NCBI RefSeq assembly: GCF_900142325.1
Contig: NZ_FRAM01000001.1
Coordinates: forward strand, 1,054,001 to 1,118,000
DNA length: 64,000 nt
DNA from: Epilithonimonas mollis
GTDB taxonomy: Bacteria; Bacteroidota; Bacteroidia; Flavobacteriales; Weeksellaceae
Direction of reading: 5' to 3'
The notes under the pieces are model-generated. The model was not told where the DNA came from and did not search any database. It was given only the letters and a program-made list of their open reading frames with translations. This document shows, piece after piece, positions 26,436-34,948 of this stretch. The position numbers and the translations under genes were made by a program. The stretch's first letter is position 1. Each line of letters opens with the position of its first letter.

Positions 26436-26490
26436 TGATTTTATAATTAATGATTTATTTAAACTCAATAATTTGTGTGTTTTTCTCAAT

Positions 26491-26608
26491 CACAAAAGTC
26501 ACATAAGATTTTAATTTATCACTGTTTTTAAAGATGAAAAAAAAGTATACTATTTCTTTTTTGCTCTTAATAGAATTCTTTTTAATAATTTCTTTTGTGA
26601 CTCTTGTG
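26491..26608. repeat. Inverted repeat between fmt and recQ
   Basis: CACAAAAGTCACATAAG (26491-26507) and CTTTTGTGACTCTTGTG (26592-26608) pair at 15 of 17 positions across an AT-rich spacer. The motif resembles a dispersed intergenic repeat that I believe occurs in Flavobacteriia. No gene is supported in the spacer. Confidence 0.55.
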
Positions 26609-26624
26609 GATATTATTTAATGAT

Positions 26625-28526
26625 TTAACTATTTAGCATATAGGTTTTGTAGTTCAACATTTTGACTTTGCCGATGTCCAAAAGGAAAATCAGGGTTTCG
26701 GAAATGGACTCTTTGGAGTAAAAATTCAGGCTCGCAGCCATCTCGTCCAAAGACATGGGTCGGTTTGACAACTGCTGAGCAATATCGGAAGATAAGGTTC
26801 TTTTGGAATTGTTTCGTTTTCTGCAAACCGAACATTTGCCACAGTTTTCTGCATCCGCTTCTCCGAAATAATTAAGAATCAATTTCATTTTACAAAAATC
26901 AGAATCCTGAATGTAGAATTTATTCTCTTCCCATTTCCTCAACTTATTTTTCTGAATATTATGAAAAAGCGACCAATATTCGCCAAATAAGTGTCTATCA
27001 TTCCGGGGTTTTAAAAATTTGATAGTATGTTGGCTTCCATCGAGATATTCCAAATGTCCGGCTTTTTGCAGCTGTAGTAGTTTGAACTTGAAATTCTGAA
27101 GGTCGAATCCGTTTTTCTTGCAAAAAGCCAGATCACTAAAATGCACTTTTTGTATCGCCAGACCAGGCAAATTCCTGAACAACAATTCCATAAAATACGA
27201 ATCGGAAGGTGCCAATTGCTCCAGCTCATCCGACTGTACAAAACTCTGAATCGTGGAAGCGGAGATATTATTTTTATAATAAATCAGTTCCTGGTTATTC
27301 AGAAATGTCAGAATATTTTTGATTTTGGCTGTTGAGAGTTTTGTTAAATTTTTGATTCTGCTGAGGTCAAGCTGAAAGGTTTTCTCAGACATATCATTAT
27401 CTGCAATCTGAAAAACAGAATACAGGTAAGTCAATATTTTTTGATATTCTGATTTATTGGGGATCTGATTCTGAAAAGTATCATCAATATATTTAAGTTC
27501 CTGAGGATTCCAAAGCATCAGGACTAATGCTTCATCGCCATTCCTGCCAGCCCTTCCGATTTCCTGGTAATAATTTTCAATTGTGGATGACGGTGAAAGA
27601 TGAATCACGAATCGGACATTATCTTTATCGATCCCCATCCCAAAAGCATTTGTAGAAACTAAAACGTGAAACTGGCTGCTGATCCATTTTTTCTGAAGTT
27701 TCTCTTTTTCTCCGGAAGCCAAACCGGCGTGGAAAAAATCGACGTTCTGAAATTTATTGTTTTTCAGAAAAATGGTCAATTCTTCAGCCTCTCTTCTGGT
27801 TCTTGTATAGATAACACCTGAAGACGGATTCTGCCTGAGGAATTCTAAAATCCTATTGTATTTATTGGACGTATTTTCAACAATGATATTGAGATTATCC
27901 CTTTTGAAACTTTGTTTGAAAACCTGGGGATGATGAAGTCCTAATTTTGCTGAAATCTCCTTGACGACTTTATTTGTAGCCGTTGCGGTCAACGCAAGGC
28001 AAGGTACATTTTTGAATTCCTGTCTGAATTTTTTGATATTCTGATAACTCGGACGGAAATCCGAGCCCCATTCCGAAATACAATGTGCTTCATCCACAGC
28101 AATAAACGAAATATCGATCTCCTGGATATTCCTCAAAAACAATTGGTTCTGTAATCTTTCCGGAGAAATAAAAAGAATCTTAGTCAATCCACTTTTACAT
28201 CTGTTATAAACTGATTCTTCTTCAAACTCATCTAACTCTGAACTTAGTAATTCAGCTTCGATCCCTAATGCTTGAAGTGAATCAATCTGATCGCGCATTA
28301 ATGCCAAAAGGGGCGATATAACAAGGCAAATCCCTTCTAAAAGAATAGCCGGCAGCTGATAACAAAGTGATTTCCCGCCACCAGTTGGTAATAGAGCCAA
28401 TGTATCTTTACCATTAATTAAAGAAAGGATGATATTCTTCTGAGAAGACCGAAAGTCATCGAACCCCCAAAATTGTTTGAGTGTATCATGAATTAATCTA
28501 ACCTGTGATTCTGCGGAAGAAAGCAT
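26625..28526 (-). CDS. recQ: ATP-dependent DNA helicase RecQ
   Basis: 633-residue 3'-to-5' DNA helicase that works in recombination and stalled-fork repair. Walker A LPTGGGKS at about 46-53, DEAH box VDEAHCISEWGSDFRP at about 145, motif VI IGRAGRNGDEAL. The RecQ zinc-binding and winged-helix part follows, with Cys residues in NCGKCSVCRKRN near residue 585. The end is a short helical stretch; a separate HRDC domain is not obvious. Confidence 0.94.
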   Translation of the reverse strand: MLSSAESQVRLIHDTLKQFWGFDDFRSSQKNIILSLINGKDTLALLPTGGGKSLCYQLPAILLEGICLVISPLLALMRDQIDSLQALGIEAELLSSELDEFEEESVYNRCKSGLTKILFISPERLQNQLFLRNIQEIDISFIAVDEAHCISEWGSDFRPSYQNIKKFRQEFKNVPCLALTATATNKVVKEISAKLGLHHPQVFKQSFKRDNLNIIVENTSNKYNRILEFLRQNPSSGVIYTRTRREAEELTIFLKNNKFQNVDFFHAGLASGEKEKLQKKWISSQFHVLVSTNAFGMGIDKDNVRFVIHLSPSSTIENYYQEIGRAGRNGDEALVLMLWNPQELKYIDDTFQNQIPNKSEYQKILTYLYSVFQIADNDMSEKTFQLDLSRIKNLTKLSTAKIKNILTFLNNQELIYYKNNISASTIQSFVQSDELEQLAPSDSYFMELLFRNLPGLAIQKVHFSDLAFCKKNGFDLQNFKFKLLQLQKAGHLEYLDGSQHTIKFLKPRNDRHLFGEYWSLFHNIQKNKLRKWEENKFYIQDSDFCKMKLILNYFGEADAENCGKCSVCRKRNNSKRTLSSDIAQQLSNRPMSLDEMAASLNFYSKESISETLIFLLDIGKVKMLNYKTYMLNS

Positions 28527-28556
28527 TTGTAAATTTAATTAAATATTGAACATAAA

Positions 28557-28588
28557 AAAAACCGTTCGCAATAAAGGAAACGGTTTTT
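28557..28588 (-). terminator. Terminator of the OmpA operon
   Basis: Arms AAAAACCGTT (28557-28566) and AACGGTTTTT (28579-28588) with a 12-nt loop and a T-run on the minus strand. Confidence 0.8.
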
Positions 28589-28605
28589 AACTTTATAAAA
28601 TATTT

Positions 28606-30042
28606 TTACTTAGCTTCAAAATATACTCTTCTGTTTGCTCTGTTTTTCCATTCGGGGCATTTCGAAGCAGGATCACATTCCGGATAAAGAAGATTTTTTT
28701 CTCCTCTTCCAAGGGCTTCTAATTTGGTTTTATCTGCTCCATTTTGAATCAGATAATTTTTAACATTATTAGCTCTTCTTTCGGAAAGGCCCTGATTATA
28801 CTCATCAGTTCCTCTGGTATCAGTTCCTCCGATAACTTTAAAATTAGCACCGGAAGCGTTAATATAATTGATAGCCTGTGTTAGTATCGGTGTATTAGAA
28901 GGCAGAATCCTGTCAGAATTCAAATCAAAATCAATGCCTTTCAATACTCTTTCTCCATCTGTGATAACACCTGTAGAGTTATTAGCAGCATACGGACATC
29001 CATTATTTTCTACAGGTCCGGGGACTGTTACACATTTATCATTAAGATCAATCACACCATCCAGGTCTGTATCCAGAGCAACTCCTGCTCCATCTACTCT
29101 AGCTCCTGCAGGCGTATCCAGCTGTCTGTCCCAATCATCACATACGCCATCATTATCAGCATCACCTTTTTTACAAACTTCTATATCCTGTGTCTTGTCA
29201 TTTAGAACATCCAGCTTGTAGTATATTTCCTGTAACGGATCATGCCACATCAGGTGTGACTCATGTTTTCCAAGCTTGAAAGTAACTCCAAGTGTTCCGT
29301 TAAAGAAATTGTCAGAAATCTGATCCTCAACCAGGTTATAACCATTCTGTCCAACGCCTGCACCATCAAACTCATCGTCTCCGGTTACTACGTACATCAA
29401 CCTTCCTTCTATATCGAATCTGTTATTGATTTTAAATTTAAGTCCTGCTCCAGCTTGTCCAAAGAATGATCCCAATTTGAATGGTTTTGATTCATAATTA
29501 AGAACCTGATTGTAAACCGGACCAGGATCTTGCCTGTATGACTTGTATGCCAATGTTCCGATACCTGCATAACCGTGCAATGCCCATCGGAAAGGAGATT
29601 TGTTATCCACCCTTCGCAAAAGATTTGAAAAGTTGATGTCTCCTAAAATTGAAATCGCATCATACTGTGTTCTCCCTGCAGGATAGTTGCCTTCCAATGC
29701 TTTGTGATCTTTGGTATTAATCTGTCCTTGTCTGGTCTCTCCTCTGTCATATTGTAGATTAAGTCCGAAGGCGTGTGTTATCGCTTTATCAATACTGATG
29801 TATGCAGAATACCCGAAAAGATTTTTACCATTTCCGTTCTTTATAGATGTCATATCAGCTGATTGAATTAAAGGTATACCTGCACCAACTGAAATAGACC
29901 AGTCATTGAATTTTTTCGATGACTGAGTAAAGGGAGAAACATTCTGAGATCCTGAATTAGCATCCGAAGCTACTGTCTGAGCTGATAAACTCATAGGCAA
30001 CAATAATACAACAGCTGCTAATGATAATAAATTTTGTTTCAT
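28606..30042 (-). CDS. OmpA family outer-membrane protein with thrombospondin type-3 repeats
   Basis: 478 residues. Signal peptide ends LPMSLSAQ. The beta-barrel covers residues about 45-280. A calcium-binding TSP type-3 segment follows (DADNDGVCDDWDRQLDTPAG, then DTDLDGVIDLNDKC). The C-terminal OmpA peptidoglycan-binding domain contains IGGTDTRGTDEYNQGLSERR. It tethers the outer membrane to peptidoglycan. It is a paralogue of the next gene upstream, 22 nt away, and they are probably one transcript. Confidence 0.93.
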   Translation of the reverse strand: MKQNLLSLAAVVLLLPMSLSAQTVASDANSGSQNVSPFTQSSKKFNDWSISVGAGIPLIQSADMTSIKNGNGKNLFGYSAYISIDKAITHAFGLNLQYDRGETRQGQINTKDHKALEGNYPAGRTQYDAISILGDINFSNLLRRVDNKSPFRWALHGYAGIGTLAYKSYRQDPGPVYNQVLNYESKPFKLGSFFGQAGAGLKFKINNRFDIEGRLMYVVTGDDEFDGAGVGQNGYNLVEDQISDNFFNGTLGVTFKLGKHESHLMWHDPLQEIYYKLDVLNDKTQDIEVCKKGDADNDGVCDDWDRQLDTPAGARVDGAGVALDTDLDGVIDLNDKCVTVPGPVENNGCPYAANNSTGVITDGERVLKGIDFDLNSDRILPSNTPILTQAINYINASGANFKVIGGTDTRGTDEYNQGLSERRANNVKNYLIQNGADKTKLEALGRGEKNLLYPECDPASKCPEWKNRANRRVYFEAK

Positions 30043-30063
30043 ATTTAATGTTTTTTTTCTAGT

Positions 30064-31482
30064 TTATTTATTTGCAACAAAATACACTCTTCTGTTTGCT
30101 TCATTCTTCCATTCCGGGCATTTTGTAGCTGGATCGCACTCTATGTATTTAAGATCCTCTTTTCCTCTTCCTTCAGCTGTCAAGACACTGGCAGAAACAC
30201 CTTTATTAACAAGATATTTCACGACAGCATTTGCTCTTTTCGTGGACAATTTCTTATTATATTCCGCCGATCCTCTACTGTCTGTAGCGCCGACAACTAT
30301 GAACTTATCATCAGCTCCAAGCGATTTAATAATCTCTGCAGCTTTATCAAGATCAGCAAAAGATTTCTTTCTGATGATATCTTTGTTCAGTTCAAATTCT
30401 ATTCCATTGAAATGCCTATTGATCTCGTCAACAACATATGCATTAACAGGAGTCTTAGCTTTTTCAACCGGGCAGCCGTTATTTTCAACCGTTCCGGGAA
30501 CTGTTATACATTTATCATTAAGATCAATAACGCCGTCAAGATCAACATCAAGCGCTACACCGGCACCATCTACTCTAGCCCCTGCAGGCGTGTCCAGCTG
30601 TCTGTCCCAATCGTCACATACACCGTCATTATCCTGATCTCCTTTTTCACAAACTTTGAAATCCTTGAATTGCTCGTCAAGATCAGATGCTTTTGCATAA
30701 GCCATTTGCAGAGGATCAACCCAACGAAGATGATCCTGATGTTTTCCTAATTTGAAAGATAACCCAAGATTGAATAACCATGCATTATCGGAGTAAGTAT
30801 CATTGATGAGATTATATCCAGGAGGCGCAGTTCTGTTCGAGCCGCCGCCATCAAACTCTTCATCACCACTAATGAGATACAAAGCCCGAAGTTCTACATC
30901 AAGCAGCCTTGATATATTATACTTTAATCCGGCTCCGCCAATGTAAGTGAAACTTGCAACATCCATTTTCTGTTCTATTCTCATTGGCCAATCCTTTAAA
31001 AGATTATTGTCCTGTAAGAAAGTTTTGTAACCTGTCAGTCCTATACCTGCATAGCCATGCAGAGCCCATCTGAACTTTGACTTGTTATCTGTTCTTCTCA
31101 TAAGATTTGAGAAATTGATGTCTCCCAGCAAGGCAATCTGGTCAAATTTTGTATGACCGCTTCCGACTCCGGAAGCAGCATCAAGATATGCTTTTTGCTT
31201 GGTCTGGCCTCTGGTGTACATCAAAGATAAACCAAATGTATGTGAGATTTGTTTGTCAAGGCTCACATAGCCATTCCAGCCCCAGTTGACTTTGCCATCA
31301 TAAAACGATGTAAGATCAGCATTAGTCATAAAAGATGCCCCTCCGCCAACTGAGACAGACCAATCTTTAAAAAGTCGGCTCTCATTATTAAAAGGTTGCG
31401 TTGTAGGTTTACTGTTGTTTTCCTCAGTCTGTGCTTGACCTAGAAAAGGCAGTAAGAAGAATAGAAATAGTTTTTTCTTCAT
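30064..31482 (-). CDS. OmpA family outer-membrane protein with thrombospondin type-3 repeats
   Basis: 472 residues with the same layout as its neighbour. It has a signal peptide (LFLFFLLPFLGQAQ), a beta-barrel, TSP type-3 repeats (QDNDGVCDDWDRQLDTPAG), and an OmpA domain (VVGATDSRGSAEYNKKLSTK) ending in a short WKNEANRRVYFVANK tail. The TSP region is nearly identical in protein and DNA to the neighbour, while the barrel has diverged, which indicates tandem duplication. It follows folK with a 16-nt gap. Confidence 0.93.
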   Translation of the reverse strand: MKKKLFLFFLLPFLGQAQTEENNSKPTTQPFNNESRLFKDWSVSVGGGASFMTNADLTSFYDGKVNWGWNGYVSLDKQISHTFGLSLMYTRGQTKQKAYLDAASGVGSGHTKFDQIALLGDINFSNLMRRTDNKSKFRWALHGYAGIGLTGYKTFLQDNNLLKDWPMRIEQKMDVASFTYIGGAGLKYNISRLLDVELRALYLISGDEEFDGGGSNRTAPPGYNLINDTYSDNAWLFNLGLSFKLGKHQDHLRWVDPLQMAYAKASDLDEQFKDFKVCEKGDQDNDGVCDDWDRQLDTPAGARVDGAGVALDVDLDGVIDLNDKCITVPGTVENNGCPVEKAKTPVNAYVVDEINRHFNGIEFELNKDIIRKKSFADLDKAAEIIKSLGADDKFIVVGATDSRGSAEYNKKLSTKRANAVVKYLVNKGVSASVLTAEGRGKEDLKYIECDPATKCPEWKNEANRRVYFVANK

Positions 31483-31498
31483 AATTCATTTGTGTTAA

Positions 31499-31915
31499 TC
31501 ATCTCACATTATTAATAATTTCACTTGCAAAATCTCTTTCATAAAGATTCTTGTGGTGTGGAATTATTAACTTATCAGAGACAAACTTTATATTGTTAAA
31601 CATGATAATATCAATATCAATAACTCTATCCTGATAAGCCCCCAAATCTGCAGAGTCGAAGATACGACCCATTTGTTTCTCGATTTGTTTTAGCTCAAAA
31701 AGTAGTTTAACAGGTGAAATTTGTGTTTTTAATCTGACTGCAATATTACAAAAAATTTTATTACTTTCAAATTCTACAGGTTTTGTTAATATTAATTTAG
31801 ATTTCATTAATATTGAACCCACATTAATTTCTATTTTTTCAAGGGCGTTTTCGATATTTTTTTCAGGATTATTTATATTGCTGCCAAGTAACAAAACGGC
31901 TTCATTGTACGACAT
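31499..31915 (-). CDS. folK: 2-amino-4-hydroxy-6-hydroxymethyldihydropteridine diphosphokinase
   Basis: 138 residues. Transfers pyrophosphate from ATP to 6-hydroxymethyl-7,8-dihydropterin in folate synthesis. Motifs are AVLLLGSNINNPEKNIENAL at the N-terminus, the Mg-binding region DRVIDIDIIMF, and LIIPHHKNLYERDF at the C-terminus. The ATG at 31915 gives the usual start MSYNEAVLLLGSN. A longer frame from 31951 would overlap the divergent sppA start. Confidence 0.92.
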   Translation of the reverse strand: MSYNEAVLLLGSNINNPEKNIENALEKIEINVGSILMKSKLILTKPVEFESNKIFCNIAVRLKTQISPVKLLFELKQIEKQMGRIFDSADLGAYQDRVIDIDIIMFNNIKFVSDKLIIPHHKNLYERDFASEIINNVR

Positions 31916-31934
31916 ATATAACAAATAATAATAG

Positions 31935-33683
31935 ATGAAAAGTTTTTTCAAATTAGTTTTAGCAAATTTAACTGCAATTTTTATAGTGACAGCAGGATGC
32001 TTCGCATTTTTTATCGTATTTCTAATATTTTCTTCATTATCCGGTGGAAATGCTGATGTGAAATCTGATTCTGTCCTTACTTTAGATATTAAAACAAAAA
32101 TAATAGACAGTCCGTCCGAAGATCAGGAAGAATTTTTTACTTTCAAAAGTGAACAAAAAGCAGTTTTGCTTTATGATGTTCTCAAAGCGATTGAAAATGC
32201 CAAGACGGACAGCAAAATCAAAGGAATCAGTCTTGAGATGGATTTCATCAATGCTGGAATCACTCAGTTGGATGACATCAGGAAAGCATTGATCGACTTC
32301 AAAAAGAGCGGAAAATTTGTCTATGCCTATGGCAATACCGTTTCGCAAGGTGCTTATTATCTTGGATCTGTTGCAGACAAATATTACCTGAATCCTGCAG
32401 GCCTTATTGAGTTAAAAGGACTTTCTACCGAAGTTACTTTTTTCAAAAATTTTGCAGAGAAATACGGAATAGGAATCCAGGTGATCCGTCATGGCAAATT
32501 CAAAGCGGCAGTAGAGCCGTTCCTCAGAGATGAGATCTCGCCTGAAAACAAAGAACAGCTTTCAACATTGCTAAACGATATCTGGGCTAACACGTCAAAT
32601 AAAATCGCTGAATCCAGAAAAATTCCTTTGTCGGATCTCAATACGATCACCGATAGCTTATACAGCTATCTTCCCAATCTGAGCCTGAAATATAAACTTG
32701 CAGATCAGCTTATCCAGAAATCTGAATATGATAATCTTATAAGGAAAAAACTGAATTTCGATGCCGATAAAAAGCTGAACAAAATATCTTTTGCCAAATA
32801 TTCCGAATCGCTGGATTCTGAAACCGACGGGAAGAAAATTGCAGTCTTATACGCATCAGGAGTTATCTATAATGGGAAAGGCTATGACGGGATATACAGT
32901 GATAATTTTATAAAAGAAATTAAAAAGCTTCAGAAAGACGATGATATAAAGGCTGTAGTTTTCCGAATTAATTCTCCGGGTGGAAGTGCCAATGCTTCCG
33001 ATGAAATCTTATTCGAAATGCAGCAACTAAAGCGCAAAAAACCAGTCATTGTTTCTTTTGGAGATTATGCTGCTTCCGGTGGTTATTACATCGCAATGGG
33101 TGCGGACAAAATCTTCTCAGAGCCGAATACTTTAACAGGTTCCATCGGTGTTTTCGGAGTGATACCTTATTTCAAGGAACTTGCTGAAAAAAACGGAATC
33201 AGGAGCGATGTAGTCTCTACAAATGCAAATTCCAATATGATATCTGCCATCAACGGACTGAGCCCGGGAACACTTAACATCATGACCAGGAGTGTGGAAT
33301 CTACTTACCAGCGATTTGTACATTTTGTAACCCTGAACAGAAAAAAATCTTTTGAGGATATCGATGCGATCGGCGGAGGAAGAGTCTGGTCCGGAACAAG
33401 GGCAAAACAGATTGGTCTGGTAGATGAACTGGGATCTTTGCAGGATGCCATCAGATATGCTGCTACAACTGCAAATCTTAAAAATTATACTGTCAGTACT
33501 TATCCGGCAAAAGTCTCAAAGTTCGAGCAGTTTTTCTCTTCTGAGACAGAAGAAGATTTTTCTACAAGACTGATTCAGAGAAAGCTTGGGAAGGAGAATT
33601 TTAAAATCTTTCAGCACATTACAGATCCTGATACTAAGACTGCTGTGATGATGGAAAGCCCGTTCAACATAAAGATTAATTAA
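31935..33683 (+). CDS. sppA: Signal peptide peptidase SppA, 67K type
   Basis: 582 residues with an N-terminal membrane anchor (IFIVTAGCFAFFIVFLIFSS) and two tandem S49 domains. The N-terminal domain supplies the likely catalytic Lys in VIRHGKFKAAVEPF. The C-terminal domain supplies the Ser in FGDYAASGGYYIAMGADKI. SppA digests cleaved signal peptides in the inner membrane on the periplasmic side. It is divergent from folK with only about 20 nt between starts, so the promoters must overlap. Confidence 0.94.
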   Translation: MKSFFKLVLANLTAIFIVTAGCFAFFIVFLIFSSLSGGNADVKSDSVLTLDIKTKIIDSPSEDQEEFFTFKSEQKAVLLYDVLKAIENAKTDSKIKGISLEMDFINAGITQLDDIRKALIDFKKSGKFVYAYGNTVSQGAYYLGSVADKYYLNPAGLIELKGLSTEVTFFKNFAEKYGIGIQVIRHGKFKAAVEPFLRDEISPENKEQLSTLLNDIWANTSNKIAESRKIPLSDLNTITDSLYSYLPNLSLKYKLADQLIQKSEYDNLIRKKLNFDADKKLNKISFAKYSESLDSETDGKKIAVLYASGVIYNGKGYDGIYSDNFIKEIKKLQKDDDIKAVVFRINSPGGSANASDEILFEMQQLKRKKPVIVSFGDYAASGGYYIAMGADKIFSEPNTLTGSIGVFGVIPYFKELAEKNGIRSDVVSTNANSNMISAINGLSPGTLNIMTRSVESTYQRFVHFVTLNRKKSFEDIDAIGGGRVWSGTRAKQIGLVDELGSLQDAIRYAATTANLKNYTVSTYPAKVSKFEQFFSSETEEDFSTRLIQRKLGKENFKIFQHITDPDTKTAVMMESPFNIKIN

Positions 33684-33702
33684 GATCTTTGTCCCGAAAA
33701 TC

Positions 33703-33733
33703 AAATCACAAAACCGAATTGGCTTTGTGATTT
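33703..33733 (+). terminator. Terminator of sppA
   Basis: Arms AAATCACAAA (33703-33712) and TTTGTGATTT (33724-33733) with a T-run. Confidence 0.8.
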
Positions 33734-33798
33734 TTTTATACTTATATCATCAGATTGTTCAATAGATCAAAAAGGTCTCCTATCAATATTTTATAAAA

Positions 33799-33821
33799 AA
33801 ATTCCGCAATATGCGGAATTT
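33799..33821 (-). terminator. Terminator of the rlmD operon
   Basis: Arms AAATTCCGCA (33799-33808) and TGCGGAATTT (33812-33821), 3-nt loop, T-run on the minus strand. It overlaps the stop of the DUF6048 gene by two bases. Confidence 0.75.
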
Positions 33822-34488
33822 AAAATTTATAAGCGAGATTCCAGCTGAATCCCATAGTGAAACTCCCCGAGCTTTTCCCAAATCCGGGAACAATCATCGG
33901 AGTAATATCATCCTGTTTGGTTGTATATACCAGATATCTGGGTTGCAGATTAACATCAATGAAAAAATTGCTTTCAAATACCTGGATTCTTGCACCCAGA
34001 GCCGCTTCAAACCAGTAGCTGCTTTGGCTGGATGAATCCAGAGTAACAAATACGCCTTCATTGTTCAGACCCTTTACAGGAATTGCCATATATTCCTGTG
34101 TATAAACACTACCCGCGAGCTTTGCACCAGCATAGAATCCGTTGAGATCATTTTCCGGATCTGTTGACAACATATAGAATCCGCCTGCTTTCGCAAAAAA
34201 ACCATCTGCTTTTGCATCATAGCCATTTTTTTGATAGATATTCCTATCATATCCTACATCCAATACAGCGTGGATCCTTTTATTGATCCTGCTCGATATA
34301 AATCCCTGATAGAATTTTCTGTCACCAAAAAAACTGGTTCCAATGTTGAGAACATCAACACCTACAATAAAATTCGGTTTATATTTCCATTTGATCGAAT
34401 CCTGTTTGTTATTTTCCATTTTTTTTTGAGAAAAAACAGAAACAGAAATCAAACTAAAAATGCAGATAAAAATTAATTTTGCCTTCAT
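33820..34488 (-). CDS. DUF6048 family outer-membrane protein
   Basis: About 222 residues. Signal peptide KAKLIFICIFSLISVSVFSQ, then a beta-rich domain with aromatic turns (HAVLDVGYDRNIYQKNGYDA, GFSWNLAYKF at the end), typical of a small outer-membrane barrel. In Flavobacteriia the neighbour upstream is usually a DUF6452 lipoprotein next to rlmD, as here, which supports the family call. I chose the ATG at 34488; two further in-frame ATGs lie 6 and 9 codons upstream. It overlaps the preceding gene by 35 nt. Function unknown. Confidence 0.75.
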   Translation of the reverse strand: MKAKLIFICIFSLISVSVFSQKKMENNKQDSIKWKYKPNFIVGVDVLNIGTSFFGDRKFYQGFISSRINKRIHAVLDVGYDRNIYQKNGYDAKADGFFAKAGGFYMLSTDPENDLNGFYAGAKLAGSVYTQEYMAIPVKGLNNEGVFVTLDSSSQSSYWFEAALGARIQVFESNFFIDVNLQPRYLVYTTKQDDITPMIVPGFGKSSGSFTMGFSWNLAYKF

Positions 34489-34924
34489 CAGTAAGTGATG
34501 TTTCATTAGATTCAATATTCTTAACAGGATCGCTTTTGATGAGATCAGCTTTCAAATCGTCATAGTTCACTTTGAAGCCGCAAGCCGGAGAAACATATAT
34601 AGCCTTTTTCTCATAGCTGATTCTTACTTTCGAGCTATCTCCATCTTTCGCAGTCTTGAAGTATATATCTGTATAAGGATTATCATCGATTCTTAATGGA
34701 ACCAGAACTAATTCAACATTGGTTTGCGTAATTATATTCTTCGGTTTTCCATTTCCATAATCCACATCTACAATCAGATTTTCCACACGGGTTATTTGTC
34801 CAGCACCATTTTTAAATCTAATTTGTAATCTTGGAGTTGACTCTGAGTTAAGACATATATCATCATCACTGCCGCAACTTGCAAGGATTATAAGAAAACT
34901 CAGAAAGAAAATTATTTTTTTCAT
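34454..34924 (-). CDS. DUF6452 family lipoprotein
   Basis: 156 residues. Lipoprotein signal FFLSFLIILASC with Cys at about 17, then GSDDDICLNSESTPRLQIRF. A beta-sandwich-like remainder contains NIITQTNVELVLVPLRID. It sits between rlmD and the DUF6048 gene, the usual Bacteroidota order. The start at 34924 is preferred; a longer frame adds six residues before the signal. Function unknown. Confidence 0.78.
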   Translation of the reverse strand: MKKIIFFLSFLIILASCGSDDDICLNSESTPRLQIRFKNGAGQITRVENLIVDVDYGNGKPKNIITQTNVELVLVPLRIDDNPYTDIYFKTAKDGDSSKVRISYEKKAIYVSPACGFKVNYDDLKADLIKSDPVKNIESNETSLTDEGKINFYLHF

Positions 34925-34948
34925 TAAATAAAGATAATGCAATTCTTT

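Noticed and set aside
26534-26620. 28-codon hydrophobic frame MKKKYTISFLLL...
   Set aside because: Short, AT-rich, inside an inverted repeat; no supporting evidence as a gene.
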